The notes beneath the pieces were generated by a model that did not search any database, had not been told where the DNA came from, and saw only the letters and a program-made list of their open reading frames with translations. A DNA stretch of 9,567 nt from the NCBI GenBank assembly GCA_050050115.1, contig JASFUX010000132.1, positions 1 through 9,567 of the forward strand, in the 5' to 3' direction. The translations under genes and the position numbers were made by a program. This stretch comes from JASFUX01 sp050050115 (lineage in GTDB: Bacteria > Pseudomonadota > Alphaproteobacteria > Caulobacterales > Maricaulaceae). This document shows, piece by piece, positions 1-6,123 of the stretch (its first letter is position 1; each line of letters opens with the position of its first letter).

Positions 1-17
1 GCGGATGACGCATCCGC
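1..17. repeat. Inverted repeat at left edge
   Basis: GCGGATG-ACG-CATCCGC is a perfect 7-bp inverted repeat with a 3-nt loop. No T-tract follows it on the plus strand, and the sequence further left is outside the window. It could be a structured mRNA end or a chance palindrome inside coding sequence. Confidence 0.4.
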
Positions 18-63
18 GACGCTCGCCCTGCGCGACATGTGCGAGAGGTTGGCGTGGGGTTAG
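1..63 (+). CDS. Possible 3' end of a gene entering from the left edge
   Basis: Reading from base 1, the plus strand stays open for 20 codons and stops at TAG (61-63), ending in ...LALRDMCERLAWG. That is an ordinary-looking C-terminus, and it would converge on regA with a 33-nt gap. I do not recognise it. Twenty open codons are easily reached by chance in GC-rich DNA, so this is only a possibility. The alternative is plain intergenic sequence: the first 17 bases form a perfect inverted repeat. Confidence 0.25.
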   Translation, partial: ADDASATLALRDMCERLAWG

Positions 64-69
64 ATGTTG

Positions 70-85
70 CTCCCCCACGGGGGAG
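70..85. terminator. Hairpin downstream of regA, non-canonical
   Basis: CTCCCC-CACG-GGGGAG forms a perfect 6-bp GC stem with a 4-nt loop, starting 11 nt beyond the regA stop. No U-tract follows in either direction: on the minus strand the T-run precedes the stem, and on the plus strand an A-run follows. It may mark the 3' end of the regA message or be part of Rho-dependent termination, but it is not a textbook intrinsic terminator. Confidence 0.3.
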
Positions 86-96
86 GAAAAACACGC

Positions 97-654
97 CTAC
101 CGCGGCGCCCTCTTCGCCAGGATCCGCTGCAGCGTCCGGCGGTGCATGTTGAGCCGGCGGGCGGTCTCCGAGACGTTGTTGTCGCACAGCTCATAGACGC
201 GCTGGATGTGCTCCCAGCGCACCCGGTCGGCGGACATCGGGTTTTCGGGCGGCGCGGGCTGGCCGCCGGGCTGGGCGATGAGCGCCTTGGCGACGTCGTC
301 CGCGTCGGCGGGCTTGGCGAGATAGTCGATCGCCCCGGCTTTGACGGCCGCGACGGCGGTGGCGATGTTGCCGTAGCCGGTCAGCATGACCACACGGCAA
401 TCCGGGCGCTGACGATGCAGCTCGTCGACGACGTCGAGGCCGTTGCCGTCCTCAAGACGCATGTCGAGCACGGCGAAGGCGGGCGGTGCGCCGCGGGCGG
501 CGTCCATCGCTTCGCTCACAGTGGCGACGTCGGTCACGTCAAAGCCGCGCTGCGCGAGCGCGCGCGCCAAGCGGGTGCGGAACGGTTGATCGTCGTCGAG
601 CACGAGGCAGCTGCGATCGGCGATGTCGTCGGGAACAGTCGTCATCGACTCCAT
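97..654 (-). CDS. regA: RegA/ActR/PrrA-type redox response regulator
   Basis: This 185-aa protein is the DNA-binding partner of the RegB kinase. In known alphaproteobacteria it controls respiration, CO2 and N2 fixation, and photosynthesis genes according to redox state. The receiver domain spans about residues 15-128: acidic pocket D20-D21-D22, phospho-acceptor D64 in VLDMRLEDGNG, T92 of LTGYG and K114 of the YLAKP loop. A proline-rich hinge (about 133-139) leads into MSADRVRWEHIQRVYELC, and a Fis-type helix-turn-helix (about 158-182) contains NVSETARRLNMHRRTLQRIL, which is nearly invariant in this family. Length matches the family (about 180-185 aa). The ATG at 654 is preceded by GGAAGG 5 nt upstream. 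An in-frame ATG at 645 also has GGAG upstream, so three residues are uncertain. It lies 143 bp downstream of regB on the same strand, with a possible promoter of its own in the gap. Confidence 0.96.
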   Translation of the reverse strand: MESMTTVPDDIADRSCLVLDDDQPFRTRLARALAQRGFDVTDVATVSEAMDAARGAPPAFAVLDMRLEDGNGLDVVDELHRQRPDCRVVMLTGYGNIATAVAAVKAGAIDYLAKPADADDVAKALIAQPGGQPAPPENPMSADRVRWEHIQRVYELCDNNVSETARRLNMHRRTLQRILAKRAPR

Positions 655-715
655 GACGCCTTCCTTTCTCCTGAGCCTGCTGACCGACCGGCCCCCCAGG
701 TTTGTAAGTTAAGGC

Positions 716-734
716 TCCTAGAAGCGTTCTAGGA
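716..734. repeat. Perfect inverted repeat in regB-regA gap
   Basis: TCCTAGAA-GCG-TTCTAGGA is a perfect 8-bp inverted repeat with a 3-nt loop. It lies 62 bp upstream of the regA start and just downstream of the candidate promoter. It could be an operator or a leader hairpin. On the minus strand it is followed by GCCTTAAC rather than a T-run, so it does not look like a terminator for regB. Confidence 0.6.
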
Positions 735-748
735 AGGAGGTTCGTCTG

Positions 749-778
749 TTCATACGTCCGCTCCGGCGGCTATGGCAA
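749..778 (-). promoter_or_regulatory. Candidate regA promoter
   Basis: Read on the minus strand, TTGCCA (-35, plus positions 773-778) and TATGAA (-10, 749-754) are separated by 18 nt. They match the TTGACA/TATAAT consensus at 5 of 6 and 4 of 6 positions. The start point would fall near 742, giving a leader of nearly 90 nt before regA that begins with the hairpin at 716-734. This is inferred from motif resemblance only. Co-transcription with regB is also possible. Confidence 0.35.
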
Positions 779-797
779 TCTGCGTTCAACCGTTTCC

Positions 798-2102
798 TTA
801 CTCATCTCTGACTGCCTCGAGCGGCCAGCGGGCGCGCACCAGCGCGCCGGTCTGGGGCCCGCGCCGGTTGGCGTAGACGAGCGCGCCGCCGGAGCGCTCG
901 ATGAAGGTTTTGGCGATGAAGAACCCCAGCCCCAGACCGCCCCGCCGCGAGGCGTGCTCGCGCGCCGCCGCGTAAGGCTCGCCCAGCCGGGTGAGAATCT
1001 GGTCGGAAAAGCCCGGGCCGTCGTCGACGATCTCGATCTCGACCCAATCCGGCGTCCAGCGGCCGGTGATGATCACCTCGGAGGCCGCATAGTCGACCGC
1101 GTTGTCCGCGAGATTGGCGATCGCATAGAGAATCTCCGGCGAGCGCTTGAGCGCCGGCGGGGTTTCGTCCGCGCCCTCGAGCGGCTGGAGGACGACGTTG
1201 AGCGCCGCGCCCGCGCCTTCGACCGGCTCGATCGCCTCGTCGATCAAAGCGGCGAGCGATATGCGCGCGTGCACCGCGTCGCCCGCGTCGCCCCGCCGCG
1301 CGAGCTGGCCGAGGATGTCGCGGCAGCGCTGGGACTGCTGGACCAGCAGCTCGGCGTCCTGCGCCATCTCCGATCCGGGGGGCGCGGACTGAGCCATCTC
1401 CTTGGCGACGAGATGGATGGTGCCGAGCGGCGTGCCCAGCTCGTGCGCCGCGGCCGCCGCCAGCCCGCCCAGGGCCGACAGCCGCTGCTCGCGCGCCAGC
1501 ACCGCTTCGGTGGCCGCGAGCGCGGTCGACATCGCGCGCGCATCCGCGGCGAGCCGCCAGGCGAAGACGCTCATGAAGCCCGTCCCCGAGACCAGCGCCG
1601 TCCATAGCCCCGCCGCATAGAGCGGAGGCGGATTGAACGCCTCCGCCGCGTCCCACGGCAATGGCGCGCTTACGGCGGCCATGACCAGGCTGGCTGCGAA
1701 CGCGAGCGCGCCCAGCCCGATCACCGGCGCGGGCCGCAAGATCGTCGAGGCGATCATCACCGGCACGCCGAGCAGCAGCACGAACGGATTGTCGAGCCCG
1801 CCCGTCAGCCCGATCAGCACGGCGAGCTGAACGATGTCGAAGGCGAGCTGTGCCGCCGCCTCGCGCTCGTCCATCAGCCGCTGACCGGGCGATGCGGCGG
1901 CGAGAAAAATGTTGAGCCAAGCGCTTGCCGAAATTACCCCGAGGCAGGCCGCGAGATTGAGATCGAAGCGAAGCACGAACTCGACGGCGAGCACCGTGGC
2001 GGTCTGCCCGGCGACCGCCATCCAGCGCAGCAGCAGGAGCACGCGCGCGCGGACGCGGCGCTCGGTCGGCGCGAGAGGGTCGGCGGTCGATCGCTCAGAC
2101 AT
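798..2102 (-). CDS. regB: RegB/ActS/PrrB-type redox sensor histidine kinase
   Basis: This 434-aa inner-membrane histidine kinase senses quinone/respiratory redox state and phosphorylates RegA. Hydrophobic segments cover about residues 20-44, 49-70, 86-121, 127-145 and 161-183. GGLDNPF (101-107) matches the family's quinone-binding motif GGXXNPF. The H-box is AAAHELGTPLGTI with phospho-acceptor H220. C260 in QRCRDIL lies exactly 40 residues on, the spacing of H225 and redox-active C265 in Rhodobacter RegB. N-box NLADNA (330-335), G1 DDGPGF (360-365) and G2 GGLGLGF (388-394) complete the ATPase domain. I chose the ATG at 2102 because the protein then begins MSERSTADPL and enters the first membrane segment, with AGGA about 10 nt upstream. 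The frame is open to an ATG at 2216, but that 38-residue extension runs through the inverted repeat and is unlikely. Divergent from senC. Confidence 0.96.
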   Translation of the reverse strand: MSERSTADPLAPTERRVRARVLLLLRWMAVAGQTATVLAVEFVLRFDLNLAACLGVISASAWLNIFLAAASPGQRLMDEREAAAQLAFDIVQLAVLIGLTGGLDNPFVLLLGVPVMIASTILRPAPVIGLGALAFAASLVMAAVSAPLPWDAAEAFNPPPLYAAGLWTALVSGTGFMSVFAWRLAADARAMSTALAATEAVLAREQRLSALGGLAAAAAHELGTPLGTIHLVAKEMAQSAPPGSEMAQDAELLVQQSQRCRDILGQLARRGDAGDAVHARISLAALIDEAIEPVEGAGAALNVVLQPLEGADETPPALKRSPEILYAIANLADNAVDYAASEVIITGRWTPDWVEIEIVDDGPGFSDQILTRLGEPYAAAREHASRRGGLGLGFFIAKTFIERSGGALVYANRRGPQTGALVRARWPLEAVRDE

Positions 2103-2164
2103 GCGGGCGGGTTCCTGCCAGAGGTGAGGCGCATGTCTTAGAGCGCAAGCGGGCGAAGTGGAAA

Positions 2165-2224
2165 CCGCTTCGATGCGTGGATAGCGACTTGATGGGGTCG
2201 AGATCAGGCGACGCATCGAAGCGG
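2165..2224. promoter_or_regulatory. 14-bp inverted repeat in divergent regB/senC control region
   Basis: CCGCTTCGATGCGT (2165-2178) and its exact reverse complement ACGCATCGAAGCGG (2211-2224) flank 32 bp. Inside, CTTGAT (2188-2193) can pair with ATCAGG (2203-2208), with one G-U in RNA. Each arm is itself a near-palindrome around TCGA (GCTTCGATGC at 2167-2176 and GCATCGAAGC at 2213-2222), so each could hold a protein dimer. The arms start 46 bp apart. The element occupies the middle of the 173-bp gap that must contain the regB and senC promoters. It is a candidate operator pair for a shared regulator, possibly RegA itself, or a structured leader. The repeat is directly visible; its role is inferred. 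Confidence 0.7.
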
Positions 2225-2274
2225 CGCGTCAAAGCGCGCCACGTTCGGACGGTGCAAACTCGCGCAAGGCCGCC

Positions 2275-2287
2275 TATGTTCCGCGGC
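2275..2287 (+). promoter_or_regulatory. Possible -10 element for leaderless senC
   Basis: TATGTT (2275-2280) followed by 7 nt and then ATG at 2288 is the arrangement expected if transcription starts on the A of the start codon. No good -35 lies 16-18 nt upstream (GTGCAA at best). The same geometry, hexamer plus 7 nt plus start codon, recurs at 6181-6194. Weak, motif-only evidence. Confidence 0.2.
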
Positions 2288-2896
2288 ATGATCCGAACGA
2301 AACTCGTCGCCGCCCTCCTCGCTCTCGCCGCCACAGCCGGTTGCGGGCCGGCGGAACAGGCCGCGCCCGCCGACCAGAGCGCGAGCCTGATCGGCGGTCC
2401 CTTCACGCTTACCGACCAGACCGGCGCGCGGGTCACCGAGGCGGACTTCCTCGGCCGGCCGATGGTCGTGTTCTTCGGCTACGCCAGCTGCCCGGACGTC
2501 TGCCCGCTGTCGCTCAACAAGCTGACGGTCGCCTATGACATGCTCGAAAGCGAGTATGGTGCAGATGCGAACGAATTTCAGACGGTGCTGATCACCGTCG
2601 ACCCCGAGCGCGACACGCCCGAGATCCTCGCCGGCTATGTGGAAAATCCTGGATTTCCCAGCAATTTAGTAGGGTTAACCGGAAACATGGAGGAGATTCA
2701 GGCAGCGGCGGATGCATACAGGGTCTATTTTAATAAGGACGAATCCGGCGATACTGCAGCGCAATACCTCGTCGACCATACAAGCGTCATCTATCTTATG
2801 GCTGATGATGGAAGCTTCTATAACGCCTTCACCCACGCCTCGACCCCGGCGGAAATCGCTGCGGGGCTGCGGCAATACCTCGACGACAGGGGCTGA
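2276..2896 (+). CDS. senC: SenC/PrrC (SCO1-type) copper-binding lipoprotein or anchored protein
   Basis: This 206-aa SCO1/SenC-family protein is an envelope thioredoxin-fold protein that binds copper for cytochrome c oxidase (CuA) assembly. In Rhodobacter it also influences RegB/RegA signalling. The N-terminus (MFRGMIRTK, then a hydrophobic stretch LVAALLALAATAG) is a signal sequence or anchor. C23 could be lipidated, although ATAGC is a weak lipobox. Copper ligands are C72 and C76 in SCPDVC, and H168 in LVDHTS. The family motif TVDPERDTPE is at about 108-117. The ATG at 2276 has AAGG 6 nt upstream. The ATG at 2288 is an alternative and could be leaderless, with TATGTT ending 7 nt before it; the ATG at 2177 lies in the inverted repeat and was rejected. 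The stretch 2641-2820 is strikingly AT-rich for this window. phaZ follows after 36 nt. Confidence 0.94.
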   Translation: MFRGMIRTKLVAALLALAATAGCGPAEQAAPADQSASLIGGPFTLTDQTGARVTEADFLGRPMVVFFGYASCPDVCPLSLNKLTVAYDMLESEYGADANEFQTVLITVDPERDTPEILAGYVENPGFPSNLVGLTGNMEEIQAAADAYRVYFNKDESGDTAAQYLVDHTSVIYLMADDGSFYNAFTHASTPAEIAAGLRQYLDDRG

Positions 2897-2901
2897 CGGC
2901 C

Positions 2902-2932
2902 CCCTCGCCGCGGCGCGAGGGAGGACCTAGCC
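2902..2932 (+). promoter_or_regulatory. phaZ ribosome binding site overlapped by a hairpin
   Basis: The phaZ Shine-Dalgarno AGGGAGGA (2918-2925) lies 7 nt before the TTG start and decides that start. A perfect 7-bp stem, CCCTCGC (2902-2908) with GCGAGGG (2915-2921) around a 6-nt loop, takes up the first half of the Shine-Dalgarno. The hairpin begins 5 nt after the senC stop. Ribosome access to phaZ could therefore be limited, or coupled to translation of senC. Confidence 0.55.
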
Positions 2933-4240
2933 TTGCTTTACACCCTCTATGAGCTCGGACGCGCGTCGCTGGCGCCTTGGCGGTTCGTCGCCCGCACCAC
3001 GCAGCGCACCCTGCGCTCGCCGCTCAACCCCGCCTCCTACACCCCGCAAGGTCGCTCGCTGGCGGCCGCCGCGGACGTGTTCGAGTCGGTGACCCGACGC
3101 TACCTGAAGCCCGAATGGGGCCTGCCGGAGACCGAGGTCAACGGCGCGAGCGTGCCGGTGATCCCGCACGCGGCGGTAAGCCGGCGCTGGTGCGACCTCG
3201 TTCACTTCCAGCGCGACCCGGCGGCCTTGAGCGCCGCGCACAAGGGCAAGGACGTCTTCGATCCCAAGGTGATGATCGTCGCGCCAATGTCGGGGCACTA
3301 CGCCACGCTGCTGCGCGGCACCGTCGAGGCTTTCCTGCCCGACCACGAGGTCTATGTCACCGACTGGACCGACGCCAGCGCCGTTCCGATCACGGACGGT
3401 CGGTTCGACCTCGACGACTACGTCGATCAGATTCGCGAGTTCCTGCAGGTCCTCGGCCCGCAGACCCACGTGGTCGCCGTCTGCCAGCCCGGCCCGGCCG
3501 TGCTCGCTGCGGCAGCGCTGATGAACGAGGACGGCGATCCGAGCGCACCGGCGAGCCTGACGATCATGGGCTCGCCAATCGACGCGCGCCGATCGCCGAC
3601 GGAGCCGAACCGGCTCGCCGAGGCGCGCCCGATCTCTTGGTTCGAAGCGAATATGATCCACACGGTGCCCGCGCCGCACCCCGGCGTCTTGAGGCGCGTC
3701 TATCCGGGCTTCATCCAGCTCGCGAGCTTCATGAACATGAACTGGGATCGTCACGTCGACGCCCATTGGAGCTTTTTCGAGCACCTCGTTGAGCAAGACG
3801 GCGACAGCGCCGAGAAGCACCGCGAGTTCTACGACGAGTATCTTTCGGTGATGGACCTCACTGAAGAGTTCTACATCCAGACCATCGACCGGGTGTTCCA
3901 GCGCCACCTACTGGCGACCGGAGCCTACCGCCACCGCGACCGGCTCGTCCGTCCAGAGAAGATCACGGCCACGGCGCTGCTGACCGTCGAGGGCGAGAAC
4001 GACGACATCTCGGGCATCGGCCAGACTCAGGCCGCGCACGATCTCTGCACCGCGCTGTCGCCCGAGATGAAGCTGGACCACGTCCAGCCGAAGGTCGGCC
4101 ACTACGGCGTGTTCAACGGCTCGCGGTTCCGCAAGGAAATCCAACCGATCGTCGCCGGCTTCATTCGCAAGCACTGGGACGAGAAAACCGACCGCAACAC
4201 CCGCGTCGATCCGACGGCCGGGCCGATCGCGGCGGAGTAG
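2933..4240 (+). CDS. phaZ: Intracellular polyhydroxybutyrate depolymerase
   Basis: This 435-aa protein belongs to the intracellular PHA depolymerase family typified by Cupriavidus necator PhaZa1. It hydrolyses or thiolyses amorphous poly(3-hydroxybutyrate) in cytoplasmic granules. It has an alpha/beta-hydrolase fold with cysteine in place of the usual nucleophile serine: C184 in VCQPGPAVL. The remaining triad is D357 in EGENDDISG and H390 in VGHYGVFNG; the spacing agrees with C183, D355 and H388 of PhaZa1. Other family landmarks are RTTQRTLRSPLNP near the N-terminus, PMSGHYATLLRGTV (118-131) and YVTDWTDA (141-148). There is no signal peptide, which fits a cytoplasmic enzyme. The start codon is TTG, supported by a strong Shine-Dalgarno. 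The last 20 or so residues look like a non-conserved tail. It lies 36 nt after senC, so co-transcription is likely. No PHA synthase or phasin gene is nearby. Confidence 0.93.
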   Translation: MLYTLYELGRASLAPWRFVARTTQRTLRSPLNPASYTPQGRSLAAAADVFESVTRRYLKPEWGLPETEVNGASVPVIPHAAVSRRWCDLVHFQRDPAALSAAHKGKDVFDPKVMIVAPMSGHYATLLRGTVEAFLPDHEVYVTDWTDASAVPITDGRFDLDDYVDQIREFLQVLGPQTHVVAVCQPGPAVLAAAALMNEDGDPSAPASLTIMGSPIDARRSPTEPNRLAEARPISWFEANMIHTVPAPHPGVLRRVYPGFIQLASFMNMNWDRHVDAHWSFFEHLVEQDGDSAEKHREFYDEYLSVMDLTEEFYIQTIDRVFQRHLLATGAYRHRDRLVRPEKITATALLTVEGENDDISGIGQTQAAHDLCTALSPEMKLDHVQPKVGHYGVFNGSRFRKEIQPIVAGFIRKHWDEKTDRNTRVDPTAGPIAAE

Positions 4241-4248
4241 CGCCGCGA
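4227..4248 (+). terminator. Hairpin with phaZ stop codon in its loop
   Basis: TCGCGGCG (4227-4234) and CGCCGCGA (4241-4248) form a perfect 8-bp stem whose 6-nt loop GAGTAG contains the phaZ stop codon. No T-tract follows (CCGGAGCC), so it is not a standard intrinsic terminator. It could protect the 3' end of the message or contribute to Rho-dependent ending between the convergent phaZ and lipoprotein genes, which are 28 bp apart. Confidence 0.35.
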
Positions 4249-4268
4249 CCGGAGCCTAACCTCGTCGG

Positions 4269-5825
4269 CTATTCGCTCGCCTCGATCTGGACGTTCAGCA
4301 ACGACACGCCGCCCTCGATGTCGCCTTGCTCGAACGCCGCGACGACGTCGGAGAGCTGGAGCGGCTCTTCAGGCGCCAGCGCAATCCGCAAGGTCGAGCC
4401 CGGAGTTTCGAGGAACGCCGTGGCCGCTTCGATCGCGTCGCTGACGATCGGTTGAAGCTCGGGCGGCGCCGTGATCGAGCCGAGCGCGAGCATGCCGATC
4501 GCCTGCTGGCGGACCCGTTCGGGGGTCGAGCCCTGCTGCTCGGCCACCGCGTTCAAGGCGCGCTCGACGATCGATTCGTCCGTCAGGCGCAGCTCGAAGT
4601 TCGACAGGATCAGCGGCGCGATCGCTTCGTTGAGCTCGCTGGGATCGATCTCGGCCGAGGCGTCCATCAGCTTGGCGGCGTTCTTCACGTAGTCGCCGAT
4701 GCCGCCGAAGTCGTAGTCGGCCTCGAACGTCAGCGCGTCGATGATGCGCAAAGAGAACTCGTCCGAAGCGACGCGATCCTCGACCTCGTTCATCGTCTGG
4801 ACGAAGTCGCCCTCGACGGTGAAGCCTTCGTAGCCGAGCATCGCGAGCGCCTGAAGCGCCTGGGCGCCGCTGTCGTAGGCGTCGTCGAAGCTCACCGTCA
4901 GGCCGCGCAGCGTGTCGACCGACTCAAGCCCGACGCGTGTCTGCTGCAACTCGCCGGCGTAGGATTCGAGTCCGACGTTCACGCCGTCGACCGACAGCGC
5001 GAAAGCGCGCAAGGCGTAGTCGTCGTAGTACTTCTTATAAGGGTCGGAGAGACCCGAGTTGAGGAGCGCGTTCTGGAACGCCTCTTCGTCGTCGAAATCC
5101 TCCATCTCGGCGATCTCGTCGAGCGCGGCGAGGTCGAGACCGTTGATCGAGAACTCTCCGAGCGTGATCGAAACGTCCTCGCCCTCTTCGGACACCGCCG
5201 CGATGTCGAGATTCTCGAACAGGAAGGAGCCGAGTTGTCCGGCAGCGAAATCGCGCAGCGAGATCGAGCCGATCGACAGGTTCTCAAGGTCCGCGTCGTC
5301 GCCTTCGCCGGCCATCGACACGCCCGAGATCTCGAACGCCGCGAAGCCGTAATCGGACGGCGCACCCCAGTCGTAGTCCTCGTCCGGCTCCTCGCCGGCG
5401 AAGGCCATCGCCACGATGCGCGCGATCGCCGGGTTCGGCTCGACCAGCACCCAGCGGTCGACGTTGATCCGAAACTCGTCGTCGCCGCCGGCCAGATTGA
5501 GAATCTCCAACCCGTCGAACACGACGCCGTCGCCGTCCGTGCGCGGGTTGACCAGCCGCAAAGTCTCGGCGGTGAAGCCGCCGTCGCCGTCCGGGGCCTC
5601 AAACGTGACGTTGGAGAACACCTGCGCCGATCCCTGCGTCTCGACGCTGGCGAAGCTCAAGATGCCCGAGCCGGACTGGGCCAGCCCAAGGGCCGCGAGC
5701 GCCTCGTCAGCGGTCGCGGCGGGCGAGCCGGAGGTGTTGAGCTCGGCTTCAGATTGCGCCGTCGCCGAATCGGGAGAACAGGCGATGAGCAGTGCGGATA
5801 CGGAAACGGCGGTTACGGCGCGCAT
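4269..5825 (-). CDS. Large acidic predicted lipoprotein, function unknown
   Basis: I do not recognise this 518-aa protein. The N-terminus MRAVTAVSVSALLIAC is a lipoprotein signal with lipobox LIAC, so C16 would be lipidated. Residue +2 is Ser rather than Asp, which by the E. coli rule favours the outer membrane. After a low-complexity linker (17-45), the body is very acidic and built of many short strand-like stretches (around 56-75, 100-120, 160-230, 270-315 and 355-375), suggesting a beta-rich repetitive fold. A more helical C-terminal part (395-475) includes SNFELRLTDESIVERAL. This end faintly recalls large exported proteins of unknown function in rhizobia, from memory only. The ATG at 5825 is chosen for the signal peptide and for AGGGGG about 5 nt upstream; the frame is open to 5906, but those residues have no signal sequence. 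It converges with phaZ and is otherwise alone. Confidence 0.85.
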   Translation of the reverse strand: MRAVTAVSVSALLIACSPDSATAQSEAELNTSGSPAATADEALAALGLAQSGSGILSFASVETQGSAQVFSNVTFEAPDGDGGFTAETLRLVNPRTDGDGVVFDGLEILNLAGGDDEFRINVDRWVLVEPNPAIARIVAMAFAGEEPDEDYDWGAPSDYGFAAFEISGVSMAGEGDDADLENLSIGSISLRDFAAGQLGSFLFENLDIAAVSEEGEDVSITLGEFSINGLDLAALDEIAEMEDFDDEEAFQNALLNSGLSDPYKKYYDDYALRAFALSVDGVNVGLESYAGELQQTRVGLESVDTLRGLTVSFDDAYDSGAQALQALAMLGYEGFTVEGDFVQTMNEVEDRVASDEFSLRIIDALTFEADYDFGGIGDYVKNAAKLMDASAEIDPSELNEAIAPLILSNFELRLTDESIVERALNAVAEQQGSTPERVRQQAIGMLALGSITAPPELQPIVSDAIEAATAFLETPGSTLRIALAPEEPLQLSDVVAAFEQGDIEGGVSLLNVQIEASE

Positions 5826-5857
5826 GGCGGCCCCCTTTCGTAGGAAGGTTCGGTCAG

Positions 5858-5887
5858 ATGTTATTGTTTTACGATAAAATATGGCAG
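5858..5887 (-). promoter_or_regulatory. Candidate lipoprotein promoter with palindrome in the spacer
   Basis: On the minus strand, CTGCCA (plus positions 5882-5887) and TAACAT (5858-5863) are 18 nt apart, each matching the -35/-10 consensus at 4 of 6 positions. They sit in an AT-rich pocket that stands out from its surroundings. The spacer holds a perfect inverted repeat TTTTA-CGA-TAAAA (5867-5879), where a repressor could block polymerase. The start point would be near 5851, giving a leader of about 25 nt. Motif-based inference. Confidence 0.4.
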
Positions 5888-6123
5888 CTTTGTGGCGACA
5901 GCTCAAAAAACGCTAGGGTGCGATTGCGGCCCGATTGAGACCCGCCCGCCGGCCGCCTTTCGCCAGCGAAGCGAGCGCCCGCCGCAGCCCTCGCCGAGCC
6001 TCGATCGGCGCTTCTTCGGAGCCGTTTCGGAAATTCCTTCGTCAGCTGAGCACTTTAGCCCCGCAAGGCGTGGCCGAATCGCCGCGAGGCAAGCTTTAAT
6101 TCCTCTCAGGGGCCTGATTCTAC

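Noticed and set aside
64..732. 222-codon open frame on the plus strand across regA
   Set aside because: It is antisense to a clearly conserved response regulator and reflects the GC-rich codon bias; no family features are visible.
2177..2185. DnaA-box-like sequence CTATCCACG on the minus strand
   Set aside because: It differs from the consensus at both end positions, is single, and no origin-like AT-rich region or box cluster surrounds it.
2103..2216. N-terminal extension of regB to the ATG at 2216
   Set aside because: It would translate the inverted-repeat region, is not family-like, and the ATG at 2102 gives the expected RegB-type N-terminus.
2927..3907. 326-codon open frame on the minus strand opposite phaZ
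   Set aside because: It is the complement of a well-conserved depolymerase with intact catalytic residues; its composition is rich in Arg, Val and His as expected for an antisense shadow.
4326..5843. 505-codon plus-strand frame opposite the lipoprotein gene
   Set aside because: The minus-strand frame has a lipoprotein signal and a Shine-Dalgarno. The plus-strand frame is Arg-, Val- and Asp-rich with no recognisable domains and no ribosome binding site.
6096..6099. TTAA half-sites considered as CtrA boxes (also near 709 and 9030)
   Set aside because: None has a second TTAA at the 7-nt spacing required by the CtrA consensus.
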